This document shows positions 1 to 9,137 of a DNA stretch of 64,000 bases, piece by piece. The stretch is from Geothrix sp. PMB-07 (lineage in GTDB: Bacteria > Acidobacteriota > Holophagae > Holophagales > Holophagaceae). Position numbers and translations under genes: made by a program. Below the pieces are notes generated by a model. It ran no database searches, was not told the DNA's origin, and saw nothing but the letters and a program-made list of their open reading frames with translations. The stretch lies in assembly GCF_030758935.1 (NCBI RefSeq), contig NZ_CP132333.1, forward strand, positions 2,294,992 through 2,358,991, given 5' to 3'. Numbering within the stretch: position 1 is the stretch's first letter; every line of letters begins with the position of its first letter.

Positions 1-3
1 GAT

Positions 4-1335
4 TTGGTCCCACCATCCAGCAAGAAAGTCTTCGTCCTGGATACGAACGTCCTCCTGCACGATCCGAATTCCATCCTCCACTTCCAGGAACACGATGTGG
101 TGCTGCCCATCGTGGTGATCGAGGAAGTCGACCATTTCAAAAAGGATCAGACCGAGGTTGGCCGCAACGCGCGCACGGTCTCCCGCCTGCTGGACAAGCT
201 GCGCGCCACCGGCAGCCTCAGCCGGGGCGTCCCCCTGGGCGGCGGTGGCACGCTCAAGGTGGACGTGGCCGCCCACAACCTCGACATCGGCATCCTGTCC
301 GCGGACAAGCACAAGGCCGACAACCAGATTCTGGCCTGCGCCCGGGAGCTGCTGCACACCTGCAAGGACCGCGTGGTCCTGGTCTCCAAGGACACGAACC
401 TCCGCATCAAGGCCGATGCCATCGGCGTCCAGGCCGAGGACTACACCACCGACCGCGTGGAGATGGATGAGCTCTACACCGGCCACAAGACCTGGGAGGT
501 GGAGCCCACCAAGATCGACCTGCTCTACGACGGCGGCCTGAAGCCGGACGCGGAACTGTCCCTCTTCCCCAACCAGTATCTGACCCTGGTGGACCAGACC
601 AATCCCAGCCACACGGCCCTGGCCCGGTTCATGGCTGCTGAGGGCCTGCTGCGCCCCCTGCGGCGCATGGAGTCCTATCCCTGGGGCATCAAGCCCCGCA
701 ACCGTGAGCAGCAGTTCGCGCTTGAACTTCTGCTGGATCCCACGGTGCAGGTGGTCACGCTCCTGGGCAAGGCGGGCACCGGCAAGACCCTGCTGGCCAT
801 CGCCGCCGGGCTGCAGCAGGTGGTGGATGACGAATCCTACGACAAGATCCTGGTGAGCCGTCCCGTCATGCCCATGGGCCGCGACCTGGGTTACCTGCCG
901 GGCGACATCAGCGAAAAATTGCGGCCCTACATGCAGCCCATCTACGACAACCTCGAGTTCATCGTGGGGGCCAACACCGAAGCCCGGAAGCGCACCACCA
1001 TGACCGCGGGCCAGCTGGAAGAGGCCGGGTATCTCAGCGTCGAGCCCCTCACCTACATCCGCGGCCGCAGCATCCCCAAGCAGTATCTGGTGGTGGACGA
1101 AGCCCAGAACCTCACGCCCCACGAGGTAAAGACCATCCTCACCCGTGCGGGCGAAGGCACCAAGGTGATCTTCACCGGCGATCCGCACCAGATCGACAAC
1201 CCCTATGTGGATGCCAGCACCAACGGCCTCAGCTTCCTGGCCGAACACTTCAAGCACCTCGACATCTCCGGCCACGTCACCCTGCAGAAGGGCGAGCGCA
1301 GCAAGCTGGCCGAGCTGGCGAGCAACCTCCTCTAG
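4..1335 (+). CDS. phoH: PhoH-family ATPase with N-terminal PIN domain
   Basis: The N-terminal PIN-type nuclease domain spans roughly residues 8-140 and opens with VFVLDTNVLLHD, carrying the metal-binding Asp13. A PhoH ATPase domain follows: Walker A LLGKAGTGKT near residue 254, and a Walker B region YLVVDEAQNLTPHE followed by FTGDPHQID. Proteins of this PIN-PhoH architecture (YlaK/PhoH2 type) are cytoplasmic and linked to RNA unwinding and cleavage in a toxin-antitoxin-like setting; the physiological role here is not evident. The reading frame begins with TTG three bases into the window, so the true start may lie upstream. The next gene starts 9 bases after the stop. Family assignment is firm; the start is uncertain. 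Confidence 0.9.
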   Translation: MVPPSSKKVFVLDTNVLLHDPNSILHFQEHDVVLPIVVIEEVDHFKKDQTEVGRNARTVSRLLDKLRATGSLSRGVPLGGGGTLKVDVAAHNLDIGILSADKHKADNQILACARELLHTCKDRVVLVSKDTNLRIKADAIGVQAEDYTTDRVEMDELYTGHKTWEVEPTKIDLLYDGGLKPDAELSLFPNQYLTLVDQTNPSHTALARFMAAEGLLRPLRRMESYPWGIKPRNREQQFALELLLDPTVQVVTLLGKAGTGKTLLAIAAGLQQVVDDESYDKILVSRPVMPMGRDLGYLPGDISEKLRPYMQPIYDNLEFIVGANTEARKRTTMTAGQLEEAGYLSVEPLTYIRGRSIPKQYLVVDEAQNLTPHEVKTILTRAGEGTKVIFTGDPHQIDNPYVDASTNGLSFLAEHFKHLDISGHVTLQKGERSKLAELASNLL

Positions 1336-1344
1336 GAGCCTGCC

Positions 1345-1896
1345 ATGGCTGATTCTTCCTGGGATAACGGCGGTCAGGGCGTTCCCGTCAAGACGGGCAT
1401 GCCCCTCTGGGTGAAGATCACCATGGGCTGCGGGGTGGCCTTCCTCCTCGCGGTTGTCACCTGCGTGGGGGCGGGTGCCTTCTTCGTCAACAAGGTCAAG
1501 AAGGATCCCGAAGGCTTCAAGAAGCAGGTGCTGGGCTTCGCCATCGACAAGATGAAGCCCGAATGGGAGGACTTCCGGGCCGTGGTGAATCAGCTGCGAA
1601 CCCCGGCCGGCTGTCAGGCCCTGTACACCGCCAATCCGGAACTGGCCAAGACCTGGCCCACTGAAAAAGCCTTCCTGGAGGCCGCTGAAGGCTGGCGGAA
1701 GGACCTGGCCCCCACGCCTGAACTGACGCCGGAGCTCATGGAGCACCACGGCCTGCGCATGAACAAGAACTACGGCGGTCGGGTGGAAGTGGGCTGGAGT
1801 CCCAAGGAGGGCCGGGCCGTCTGCGTCACCTTCGACCGGGCCCGCCTGCCCGGAGACACCGGCCCCCGGCACGTGCTCGAACTGGACGTTCGCTAG
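1345..1896 (+). CDS. Hypothetical single-pass membrane protein
   Basis: The product has 183 residues and I do not recognise it. A short polar N-terminus is followed by one hydrophobic segment (about residues 21-48, VKITMGCGVAFLLAVVTCVG) and a soluble C-terminal domain of about 130 residues containing Trp, Cys and charged positions. The topology suggests an N-terminal membrane anchor with the domain outside the cytoplasm. A GGAGCC purine stretch precedes the ATG. It sits 9 bases after the PhoH gene and 45 bases before tyrS, so co-transcription with phoH is likely. No catalytic motif is visible. Confidence 0.7.
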   Translation: MADSSWDNGGQGVPVKTGMPLWVKITMGCGVAFLLAVVTCVGAGAFFVNKVKKDPEGFKKQVLGFAIDKMKPEWEDFRAVVNQLRTPAGCQALYTANPELAKTWPTEKAFLEAAEGWRKDLAPTPELTPELMEHHGLRMNKNYGGRVEVGWSPKEGRAVCVTFDRARLPGDTGPRHVLELDVR

Positions 1897-1941
1897 CCCT
1901 TCCGCATTGAGCCTGCGCGGTTTTTCCGCCAAGATGCAGTT

Positions 1942-3141
1942 ATGACTGCAGCTTCTGGATCCGTATCTGATGCCCTGGCCCTGCTCACGAAGGGCACGGT
2001 GACCTGCCACAAAATCGAGCAATTGGAAGCGAGGCTCAAGGAAGGCCGCCCCCTGCGGATCAAGGCGGGCTTTGATCCCACGGCCCCGGACCTGCATCTG
2101 GGCCACGGTGTGCTCATCCGCAAAATGGCGCAGTTCCAGAAGCTGGGCCATGAAGTGACCTTCCTCATCGGCGATTTCACGGGCCTCATCGGCGACCCCA
2201 CGGGCAAGAAGGCCACTCGCCCGCCCCTCACCCGGGAAGAGGTGCTGGCCAACGCCGAAACCTACAAGGCGCAGGTCTTCAAGATTCTCGATCCAGAAAA
2301 GACCAAGGTCCGCTTCAACAGCGAGTGGCTGGGCAGCATGGTGGGCGAAGGGTGGATCCGCCTGGCCTCACGGTTCACCGTGGCCCAGATGCTGGAGCGC
2401 AACGATTTCGCCAAGCGCATGGAAGCCCGCGAGCCCATCGCCCTGCACGAACTGCTCTACCCCCTCACGCAGGCCTATGATTCCGTGGCCCTCCAGGCGG
2501 ACGTGGAACTGGGCGGCAACGACCAGCTGTTCAACCTCATGCAGGGCCGCATCCTCCAGGAGGCCTCGGGCCAGAAGCCCCAGGTGGTCCTCACGGTACC
2601 GCTGCTGCTGGGCCTGGACGGCGTCGAGAAGATGTCCAAGTCGCTCGGCAACTACATCGGCTTCATGGAGGATCCAGACACCCAGTTCGGCAAGGCCATG
2701 AGCGTGAGCGACAGCCTCATGTGGGACTGGTATCTGCTGCTGACAGACAAGCTCCCCGCAGCCATCGAAGCCCTCAAACAGGGCCACCCCATGGACGCCA
2801 AGAAGGCACTGGCCCGCCAGATCGTGGCTGATTTCCACGGCCCGGCCGCCGGCCAGGAGGCCGAGGAACGCTGGATCAAACGCTTCTCGGAGCGCAGCCA
2901 GGAGCAGGCCCCCGAGGTGGCGGTCGCCGCCACGGAGGGCGAGGTCCAGCTGTCCCGCCTGCTGGTGGACCGTGGGCTGGCCGCCAGCCGCAAGGAGGCC
3001 GACCGGCTCATCAGCCAGGGCGCCGTGAGCCTGGATGGGCAGAAGGTCGGTGATGCCTCCCTGCGTCTGGCCCTGCAGCCCGGACAATCGCTGTTGGTGA
3101 AGGTAGGCAAACTCAAGCTCGAGCGATGGGTGGTCACATGA
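1942..3141 (+). CDS. tyrS: Tyrosyl-tRNA synthetase
   Basis: This cytoplasmic class Ic aminoacyl-tRNA synthetase charges tRNA-Tyr with tyrosine. The HIGH-type motif is HLGH (residues 52-55) inside [12 protein letters not shown], and the class signature KMSKS is present at residues 230-234. A C-terminal S4 RNA-binding domain covers about residues 334-396 ([20 protein letters not shown]). At 399 residues, with HLGH and the [12 protein letters not shown] segment, it matches the TyrZ (TyrRS-2) branch rather than E. coli TyrS. Its TGA overlaps the ATG of the next gene (ATGA at 3138-3141), indicating translational coupling. Confidence 0.97.
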   Translation: MTAASGSVSDALALLTKGTVTCHKIEQLEARLKEGRPLRIKAGFDPTAPDLHLGHGVLIRKMAQFQKLGHEVTFLIGDFTGLIGDPTGKKATRPPLTREEVLANAETYKAQVFKILDPEKTKVRFNSEWLGSMVGEGWIRLASRFTVAQMLERNDFAKRMEAREPIALHELLYPLTQAYDSVALQADVELGGNDQLFNLMQGRILQEASGQKPQVVLTVPLLLGLDGVEKMSKSLGNYIGFMEDPDTQFGKAMSVSDSLMWDWYLLLTDKLPAAIEALKQGHPMDAKKALARQIVADFHGPAAGQEAEERWIKRFSERSQEQAPEVAVAATEGEVQLSRLLVDRGLAASRKEADRLISQGAVSLDGQKVGDASLRLALQPGQSLLVKVGKLKLERWVVT

Positions 3142-4859
3142 GCCTTCCGGCCCTCAAGGATCTCTTCGCCCGGCACCGGGCGCGCGCCACAGGCCTGTGG
3201 CGGCTGGGCCAGGAGCTCAACCGGACCGTGTTCATGGAGGCGGGCGATATCGTCTTCGCCGCCAGCACCCACCCCCTGGACCGCCTGACCCACCTGCTGG
3301 TGGAGCGCGGAAAGATCACCCAGGCCCAGCTGGACTACGCCATGGCCAGCCTCAACCCGGCCATGTCCATCGGCAAGAACCTCATCGAAATGGGCTTCAT
3401 CACCCAGCGCGACCTGCTGGACGTGGCCCGTGCCCAGGTGGAGCGAGTGGTTTGGGCCTGCATGGCCAATACCGATCAAGTGCCGGTCTTCGAGGAGAAG
3501 GATCTCGATGCCACCACCGTCCGCCTGCCTTTCGACACCGCCGCCATGCTGCTGTCCGGGGTGCTGAACCTGGTGGACCGGGAGCGGGTGCTGGAGGAAC
3601 TCGGCCCCCTCAACCAGGTGGTGGTTCTGGAGGGCCGCCGCCACCAGGAACTGAACCTGCCGCCGGATCTGGCCAAGCTGCCCGCCATGCTGGATGGCAG
3701 CCGCACCCTGATGGAGCTGAGCCGCGAAACGGCGGTGGAGCCCTTCCGGCTGGGAGCTTTCATCTTGTTCCTCCGGGAAATGGGCTGGGCCCGGCTCCAC
3801 GAGCTCCCCCCCCTGGACCGGCGGGCCCTGGAGCTGGCCCTGGATCCACCAGAACCAGCCCAAACCACCCCCGCTCTCCCCGATCCCGCTCCGGCGCCCC
3901 AGCCTTCCCTTTTCGCCGAGATCCACGCCAGCCAGCACCCCACCACCAACCTGGAGCACCTGTCCGAGGCCCTGGACCAGTTGGGCCCAGAAGACGAACT
4001 GGAGGACCCCTTCCCTCCCACGCCCGCTCCCGAACCCGGGGCCCACCCCTTCCTCCCGGCCGAACCAGCGCTGCCCATCTCCCACGAGGCGGAGGGAACC
4101 ACCGAAACCCTGGAGCCGCCCAAGGCAGAGGCCGATGGGGCCAAACCTTCCAAAGCGGTCTTGATCCTGGCGGCCCTGCTGGCTTTGGCGGTGGGTTCCT
4201 GGGCCGGCATCAGTTGGCTGCGTCGGCACCGGTCCACTGCTCCTATCCCCAAAGCCCCTGAAACTGCCTCACTGATCAAACCCAGCCCCAAACCTGTCGT
4301 CGCCGTTCAGCCTTCCCCTGCTCCGCCAAACCCGGAGACGGTCAAACCCGCACCTGAGTCAGAGAAAACGCCTGAACCGAAGCCTGAGCCCAAGCCCGAG
4401 TCCAAACCGGAGACCAAGCGGACCGCACCTGAACCTGCCAAGTCAGCCCCCCCAGCACCTGCCAAGCCCACGCCCCCACCACCTAAACCGGAACCAGCCG
4501 CCACGCCCTCGCGTGGAGAGCGCCTCCAGGCCATCGTTCAAGGTGACATGAAGCGCGCGGTGGCCCAGGGCAGCGCCCAGCGCAAGGCCATCCAGGGCCG
4601 CTGGACCCTCCGGCTGGAGATCGCCTGCCAGACCAACACCGTCCAGCATGCCGCGGACCTGCTCAAGACCCAGGACCCTGACCTGTTCCTGGTCCCCATG
4701 GTCATGCGGGATGGCCGCACCTGTTACCAGATCTTCTTCGGCTCCTATGGTTCCGAAGCCGCGGCCCGGGCCGCGGCCAAGAAGCTGCCCCCACCCTTCC
4801 TGGCCGAGGGGAACCGTCCGAAACCCTTCCGGGCTGCCCAGATTCCCGACCGTCAATAG
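3138..4859 (+). CDS. PATAN (DUF4388)-SPOR domain membrane protein
   Basis: The N-terminal third (about residues 10-230) matches the PATAN/DUF4388 pattern: an [18 protein letters not shown] strand pair, then [17 protein letters not shown], then [20 protein letters not shown] variable acidic-proline region follows, then a transmembrane helix near residues 336-357 ([19 protein letters not shown]), a Lys/Pro/Glu linker of about 100 residues, and a C-terminal SPOR-like domain of about 75 residues. SPOR domains bind denuded septal peptidoglycan; PATAN domains are signalling modules in the cytoplasm. The protein probably links cytoplasmic signalling to the cell wall. I chose ATG 3138, which overlaps the tyrS stop, over an in-frame ATG 12 bases upstream. 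rlpA, another SPOR gene, follows. Confidence 0.75.
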   Translation: MSLPALKDLFARHRARATGLWRLGQELNRTVFMEAGDIVFAASTHPLDRLTHLLVERGKITQAQLDYAMASLNPAMSIGKNLIEMGFITQRDLLDVARAQVERVVWACMANTDQVPVFEEKDLDATTVRLPFDTAAMLLSGVLNLVDRERVLEELGPLNQVVVLEGRRHQELNLPPDLAKLPAMLDGSRTLMELSRETAVEPFRLGAFILFLREMGWARLHELPPLDRRALELALDPPEPAQTTPALPDPAPAPQPSLFAEIHASQHPTTNLEHLSEALDQLGPEDELEDPFPPTPAPEPGAHPFLPAEPALPISHEAEGTTETLEPPKAEADGAKPSKAVLILAALLALAVGSWAGISWLRRHRSTAPIPKAPETASLIKPSPKPVVAVQPSPAPPNPETVKPAPESEKTPEPKPEPKPESKPETKRTAPEPAKSAPPAPAKPTPPPPKPEPAATPSRGERLQAIVQGDMKRAVAQGSAQRKAIQGRWTLRLEIACQTNTVQHAADLLKTQDPDLFLVPMVMRDGRTCYQIFFGSYGSEAAARAAAKKLPPPFLAEGNRPKPFRAAQIPDRQ

Positions 4860-4863
4860 CTTT

Positions 4864-4892
4864 TTGCAAATAGAACAACCACAGGGTATATG
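4864..4892 (+). promoter_or_regulatory. Candidate sigma-70-type promoter upstream of rlpA
   Basis: TTGCAA (4864-4869) and TATATG (4887-4892) are separated by 17 bases in an AT-rich gap that contrasts with the GC-rich surroundings. This is a pattern match only. A second arrangement, TTTACA then CATACT at 17-base spacing, lies about 45 bases downstream, so the exact promoter is unresolved. Confidence 0.3.
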
Positions 4893-4927
4893 CCTATTCG
4901 CATGACCGCTCCTTTACAAAAGGTCTA

Positions 4928-4976
4928 ATCTCGTTCATACTTAATATGTATACGAGATGGTTCATTTAATAGAACC
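4928..4976. repeat. Two adjacent inverted repeats before rlpA
   Basis: ATCTCGT (4928-4934) pairs with ACGAGAT (4952-4958). Immediately after it GGTTC (4959-4963) pairs with GAACC (4972-4976) around an AT-only loop. The pair sits between the candidate promoters and the rlpA start and could be an operator or two 5'-leader hairpins. There is no sequence-based identification of a regulator. Confidence 0.4.
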
Positions 4977-4997
4977 AACTGATCTTTGTGGAGTCCG

Positions 4998-5840
4998 ATG
5001 CTGTCCCCCTTTCACCCCACCAATTGGAGTCAGGCCTGTGCGTCGTGGATCCACGAGATCCACATCGCCTTCGACCCTCCAGTCCCGGTGGAGCCTGGCA
5101 AGGGCGGCTTCCTGCGCCTGATGCGCTGGAGCACGCCCCGGGTCGCCGGTCTGGTCATCCTCAGCTTCACCCTCCACTGCACCCGCCCCCCGGCCTACAC
5201 GCCCGCCACGAACACCTCGCGCAGTGGCGGCACAAGCCTGGGTGCCCAGGCCTATGTGGAAGAGGGCATGGCCAGCTGGTACGGCGGCAATGATGATGGA
5301 TTCGCTGGCCGACCGACTGCCAGCGGGGAAATTTTCGACCCCGAGCAGTACACCTGCGCCCATCGCACCCTCCCCTTGGGCAGCTTCGTGGAGGTTGAGA
5401 ACCTCGACAACCACCGGCGTGCGGTCCTCCGGGTGAATGATCGAGGGCCGTTCATCAAGGGGCGGATTCTTGATCTCTCCAAGCGGGGCGCCCAGGATCT
5501 GGGCATCCTCGGCCATGGCACTTCCCGTGTCAGGCTGCGTTCGGTGGATGCCATGGGCCTTCCCACCGCCCTCGATCCCGCTGCCTCCCAGGCCGACCCC
5601 TTTGTTGTACAGGTGGCCTCGCTTTCGGATCCCAAAAACATCGATGCACTTACACGCGAACTTGAAAACACCTTCGGCGTGGTGTCTCTGCAAAGTGCCG
5701 TGGCTCGCAATGGTCAGGCCGTGAAGCGCGTTCGTGTGGGCAGCTACACCACCCGCCAAGACGCCGAGCAGGCCGCCGAACAGATCGCCAAACTCCTGAA
5801 GGACCGCGGTGTCGAACCCTTCATCACCCGCCAGCACTGA
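4998..5840 (+). CDS. rlpA: RlpA-like septal lipoprotein with SPOR domain
   Basis: The RlpA double-psi barrel is clear: GMASWYGG, FAGRPTASGE, the HRTLPLG stretch and VNDRGPF with the conserved Asp, followed by a C-terminal SPOR domain of about 75 residues. RlpA proteins are outer-membrane lipoproteins that cleave peptidoglycan strands lacking stem peptides at the septum. A lipobox-like LHC sits after a hydrophobic stretch (VAGLVILSFTLHC). The signal peptide would fit better if translation began at ATG 5121 (240 residues), but the only Shine-Dalgarno-like GGAG precedes ATG 4998, which leaves about 40 extra residues. The domain call is firm; the start is unsettled. ispD follows after 1 base. Confidence 0.85.
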   Translation: MLSPFHPTNWSQACASWIHEIHIAFDPPVPVEPGKGGFLRLMRWSTPRVAGLVILSFTLHCTRPPAYTPATNTSRSGGTSLGAQAYVEEGMASWYGGNDDGFAGRPTASGEIFDPEQYTCAHRTLPLGSFVEVENLDNHRRAVLRVNDRGPFIKGRILDLSKRGAQDLGILGHGTSRVRLRSVDAMGLPTALDPAASQADPFVVQVASLSDPKNIDALTRELENTFGVVSLQSAVARNGQAVKRVRVGSYTTRQDAEQAAEQIAKLLKDRGVEPFITRQH

Positions 5841-5841
5841 C

Positions 5842-6609
5842 ATGATCCGGGGGGGACCACCTACTCGCTCTGATCGCGATGTCCCCCCCGGAACCCCCCA
5901 CGCGGTGCCCGGGCAGAGCCCGTTCACCACGTCTGACCCCCTGCGCCCCTTCCTGGTGATTCCGGCCGGGGGACGCGGGCTGCGCATGGGTGGCGGACTG
6001 CCCAAACAGTTTCGAGACTGGGATGGCCGCCCCCTCCTCCAGGTCACAGTTGAAGCCTTTTTGGCACCCGGCATGCCGCAACTCGCCGGCATCGCTCTGG
6101 CCGTGCCCGAGTCGCACCTGGAAGAAGCGCGCAGCTGGTCCTTCCAGGTGCCCTGTACGGTGGTGCCCGGCGGAGACACCCGCCAGGAATCCGTGTGGCT
6201 GGCCCTGCGGACCCTGCCCAACCTTCCCCTGGCGCCCGTGATGATCCACGATGCCGTGCGCCCCTTCCCCCCCGCCGCCCCGCTCTGGGAGGCCCTGGAA
6301 GCCCTCAATCGCTATGACGGTGTTCTGCTCGGAGAACCTTCCACCGACACCCTCAAACGGGTAGACTCCCTGGGCCGGGTGCTGCGAACCGAACCGCGGG
6401 AGGAATTCTTCCGGGCCCAGACGCCTCAGATCGCCCGCCTCGGTACCTGGCTTCAAGCTTTCCAATCGGCACATGAAGCAGGTTTTACGGGCACGGACGA
6501 CGTGGCCCTGCTGGAGCGCCTGAGTCTGGCCGTGAAACTCATCCCCAGTCCCAGTTCCAACCTGAAGCTCACCACCCCCGAGGATTGGGAGCGCTCCCGG
6601 CCCCACTGA
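5842..6609 (+). CDS. ispD: 2-C-methyl-D-erythritol 4-phosphate cytidylyltransferase
   Basis: IspD makes CDP-methylerythritol in the cytoplasmic MEP pathway for isoprenoids. The nucleotide-binding motif VIPAGGRGLRMGGGLPKQF matches the family, as do IHDAVRPF and the C-terminal TGTDDVALLE and KLTTPEDW segments. The start ATG 5842 lies 1 base after the rlpA stop; the resulting protein (255 residues) carries about 35 residues before the first strand, longer than usual, so a downstream start cannot be excluded. No ispF is adjacent. Confidence 0.92.
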   Translation: MIRGGPPTRSDRDVPPGTPHAVPGQSPFTTSDPLRPFLVIPAGGRGLRMGGGLPKQFRDWDGRPLLQVTVEAFLAPGMPQLAGIALAVPESHLEEARSWSFQVPCTVVPGGDTRQESVWLALRTLPNLPLAPVMIHDAVRPFPPAAPLWEALEALNRYDGVLLGEPSTDTLKRVDSLGRVLRTEPREEFFRAQTPQIARLGTWLQAFQSAHEAGFTGTDDVALLERLSLAVKLIPSPSSNLKLTTPEDWERSRPH

Positions 6610-6726
6610 CCACAGTGTGTGGTGACAGCGGCCACAGCATGTTGCCAATCATTAATATTTAAATCTTGAAATAATTTGAATAATCATATGGCATAGAAAT
6701 GGCTTGAAGACCTGCGAGGATGCACC
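6610..6726 (+). promoter_or_regulatory. AT-rich upstream region of lpxC
   Basis: This 117-base gap contains a strikingly AT-rich run (about 6649-6700, with AATATTTAAATC and TTGAAATAATTTGAA) between two GC-rich genes, as expected for the lpxC promoter. I could not fix one convincing -35/-10 pair. A GAGG Shine-Dalgarno core precedes the lpxC ATG by 8 bases. Confidence 0.4.
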
Positions 6727-7647
6727 ATGCCCCGCAGCACCACGCCCCAGACCCTGAGCCGCGAGATCACCATCTCGGGTCACGGTCTGCACGGCAACCG
6801 GCCCTGCACGGTCCGGCTGGTGCCCGTATCCAAGGCTTCAGGCTTGGTCTTCGTGCACACCCCCACGGGAACTGAAATCCCCGCCAAGGCCGACCTCGCG
6901 GGTGATCTGGTACTGTCCACCACTCTGGTGAAGGATGGTGTCCGCCTCCAGACCATCGAGCATCTCCTTTCCGCCCTCACCGGCCTGGAAGTTGAGCACC
7001 TCCGCATCGAAGTGGATGCCGAGGAACTGCCCATCCTCGATGGCAGCGCCGCCCCCTGGGTGGACGCCATCCTGCAGGCAGGCGTGAAGGGGCTGGAAGG
7101 CCGCCGCCGCTTCATGAAGATCACCCAGCCCGTGGAAGTGCGGAACGGTGACCGCTGGATCCGCGCCCTGCCCTTCGACGGCCTGCGTCTCCGCTACGTC
7201 ATCGATTTCCCCATTCCCGCCCTGGGCCGCCAGAGCCGTGAGCTGAGCCTCACCCCCGAGAAGTACCGCCGGGAGCTGGGTGCCGCCCGCACCTTCTGCC
7301 TGGCCCAGGAAATCGACATGATGCGCGCCCGGGGTCTGGCCCTCGGCGGCAGCCTGGACAACGCGGTGGTCTTCGGTGCCGATGGCCCTCTGAACGAATC
7401 CCTCCGCTTTGAAGACGAAGCCGTGCGCCACAAAATGCTCGACCTGGTGGGCGACCTGGCCCTGCTGGGCGCGCCGCTGCTGGGTCTGGTCGAGGCTCAC
7501 GCCGCTGGCCATGCCATGCACGTGGCCCTGGCCCAGGCCATCCTGGCCAACCCCAGCCACTGGGAGTGGACCGAGGACGCCGAGCCCGCCAACGTGCGGT
7601 TCTTCTTCCAGCCTTCTGAGCTCAGCATCGCCGCCCAACCGGCCTGA
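6727..7647 (+). CDS. lpxC: UDP-3-O-acyl-N-acetylglucosamine deacetylase
   Basis: LpxC is the cytoplasmic zinc deacetylase of the first committed lipid A step. The family pattern is complete: GHGLHGNRPC near the start, IEHLLSAL (zinc His), EVDAEELPILDGSAAPWV, GGSLDNAVVFG, and RHKMLDLVGDLALLGAPL with the His/Asp metal ligands. The C-terminal AHAAGHAMHVALAQAI holds the catalytic His region. The length of 306 residues is normal. It has its own AT-rich upstream region and is followed by the his operon. Its presence marks a diderm with lipid A. Confidence 0.96.
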   Translation: MPRSTTPQTLSREITISGHGLHGNRPCTVRLVPVSKASGLVFVHTPTGTEIPAKADLAGDLVLSTTLVKDGVRLQTIEHLLSALTGLEVEHLRIEVDAEELPILDGSAAPWVDAILQAGVKGLEGRRRFMKITQPVEVRNGDRWIRALPFDGLRLRYVIDFPIPALGRQSRELSLTPEKYRRELGAARTFCLAQEIDMMRARGLALGGSLDNAVVFGADGPLNESLRFEDEAVRHKMLDLVGDLALLGAPLLGLVEAHAAGHAMHVALAQAILANPSHWEWTEDAEPANVRFFFQPSELSIAAQPA

Positions 7648-7731
7648 TCGCGATTGCCCTTGGGCACGATTCAGGATTTGCGGTTGCGGTTCACGGCATG
7701 ATGCTGGCAGTCTGGTCCCTTCACCTTCGAG

Positions 7732-9069
7732 GTGCACAGGTGTTACTTCATCTCCATCCATGACCTGATCGACCGGGCGGACCTGCCCGGATGGGTGGCC
7801 TCCCTGGCCAGGAACAAGGAGATGGAAGCGGATACCCAGCAGGCCGTGTCGGCCATCCTGGCTGACGTGCGCCTCCGGGGGTTGGCAGCGGTCCGGGATT
7901 GGACCGGGCGCCTGGATGGGGTCCAGCTGGAGCCCTCGGCCCTGCGGTTCCCCGTGTCGACCCTGGAAGCTGCCCGCCTGCACCTGGACCAGACTCAGCC
8001 CGACCTCATGGCCGCCCTTCGGGAACTCATTGCCAACGTGCGCCGCTTCGCCGAAGGCCAGCGCCGCAGCCTGCTGGATCTGGAGCTGCCCCTGCCCGGC
8101 GGCGGCACGGTGGGCGAGCGCTGGTGCCCCTTGCAGACGGCCGGGGTCTACATCCCCGGCGGACGGGCCTTCTATCCTTCCACCTTGGCCATGACCGTCA
8201 TCCCTGCCCAGGTGAGTGGCGTGGCACGCATCGTCGGCGTCACGCCGCCCAAACCTCAGCCCACCCTGCCTGGCGCCTGGGGCGTGGATCCCCTGGTGCT
8301 GGCCTGCGCCGCGGAACTGGGCCTCACCGAGCTGTATCCGTTCGGCGGCGCCCAGGCCCTCGGCTGGCTGGCCCACGGCGAGCCCGCGGTGGATCTCATC
8401 GCCGGGCCCGGCAACCGCTTTGTGGCCGAAGCCAAGCGCCAGCTCATCGGCACCTGCGGGATCGATTCTCTGGCTGGGCCCACGGAGCTGCTGGTGATCG
8501 CCGATGGCAGCGCCGACCCCACCTGGCTGGCCGAGGATCTCATGGCCCAGGCCGAGCACGATCCCGATGCCGCCGCCGTCCTGGTGAGCGAAGACCGGGC
8601 CCTGCTCGAAGCCGTGGCCGCAGAGCTGCAAACCCGCACCGACGCTTCACCCCGCCGAGCCATCCTCGAACAGAGCCTGGCCAACCATGGGCGCCTCGTT
8701 TGCGCCAACCGCGAACTGACCATCGCCCTCGCCCAAACCTGGGCCCCGGAGCACCTGGAGCTTTGCGTTGCAGATGCGGACGCCTGGCTGCCCCACCTCA
8801 CCACCGCAGGCGCCCTGTTCATCGGCAGTGCCAGCGCCGAGGCCTTCGGCGACTATGGCGCGGGCCCCAACCACGTGCTGCCCACGGATCGCAGCGCCCG
8901 CTACGCCAGCCCCCTGGGCGTGGCCACCTTCCTGAAGCGACAGAGCCTCCTCCGCCTGGCACCCGCGGACGCCGCGGCCATGGCCCCCTGGGTGAAACGC
9001 CTGGCCGAAGCCGAAGGCCTCACCCACCACGGCCGCAGCGCCGCCCTTCGCGGCCACCATCATCTCTAG
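7732..9069 (+). CDS. hisD: Histidinol dehydrogenase
   Basis: HisD carries out the last two steps of histidine synthesis, oxidising histidinol to histidine with NAD and zinc. Family motifs are present: GIYxPGG-type GVYIPGGRAFYPS, PFGGAQALGW, GPGNRFVAEAKR, GPTELLVIAD, AQAEHDPDAAAVLV and GAGPNHVLPT. The length of 445 residues is typical. The GTG at 7732 is used; the only in-frame ATG near it (7825) would remove conserved N-terminal sequence. It opens a nine-gene his operon; the 84-base leader has a TGCCC-TT-GGGCA palindrome (7655-7666) but no His-rich leader peptide that I can see. Confidence 0.95.
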   Translation: MHRCYFISIHDLIDRADLPGWVASLARNKEMEADTQQAVSAILADVRLRGLAAVRDWTGRLDGVQLEPSALRFPVSTLEAARLHLDQTQPDLMAALRELIANVRRFAEGQRRSLLDLELPLPGGGTVGERWCPLQTAGVYIPGGRAFYPSTLAMTVIPAQVSGVARIVGVTPPKPQPTLPGAWGVDPLVLACAAELGLTELYPFGGAQALGWLAHGEPAVDLIAGPGNRFVAEAKRQLIGTCGIDSLAGPTELLVIADGSADPTWLAEDLMAQAEHDPDAAAVLVSEDRALLEAVAAELQTRTDASPRRAILEQSLANHGRLVCANRELTIALAQTWAPEHLELCVADADAWLPHLTTAGALFIGSASAEAFGDYGAGPNHVLPTDRSARYASPLGVATFLKRQSLLRLAPADAAAMAPWVKRLAEAEGLTHHGRSAALRGHHHL

Positions 9070-9122
9070 GGAACGCCCGTTGCACCGGCGTTCCGCTTCG
9101 CTTCTCTCCCCAGGAAGCCTGG
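9070..9122 (+). repeat. Two small hairpins between hisD and hisC
   Basis: GGAACGCC (9070-9077) pairs perfectly with GGCGTTCC (9087-9094) starting one base after the hisD stop. CCAGG (9110-9114) pairs with CCTGG (9118-9122). A pyrimidine-rich stretch lies between them. The first is terminator-like without a clean T-run, so it may attenuate transcription or stabilise the hisD 3' end within the operon. Confidence 0.5.
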
Positions 9123-9137
9123 TTTCCTCCTACCCTC

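Noticed and set aside
7648-7731. Histidine leader-peptide attenuator before hisD
   Set aside because: No small frame with clustered His codons or competing stems was found, only a 12-base palindrome.
7899-9137. A 413-residue N-terminal extension of HisC in the same frame
   Set aside because: This stretch overlaps hisD in a different frame and is Arg/Pro rich; the HisC homology and a good start lie at 9138.
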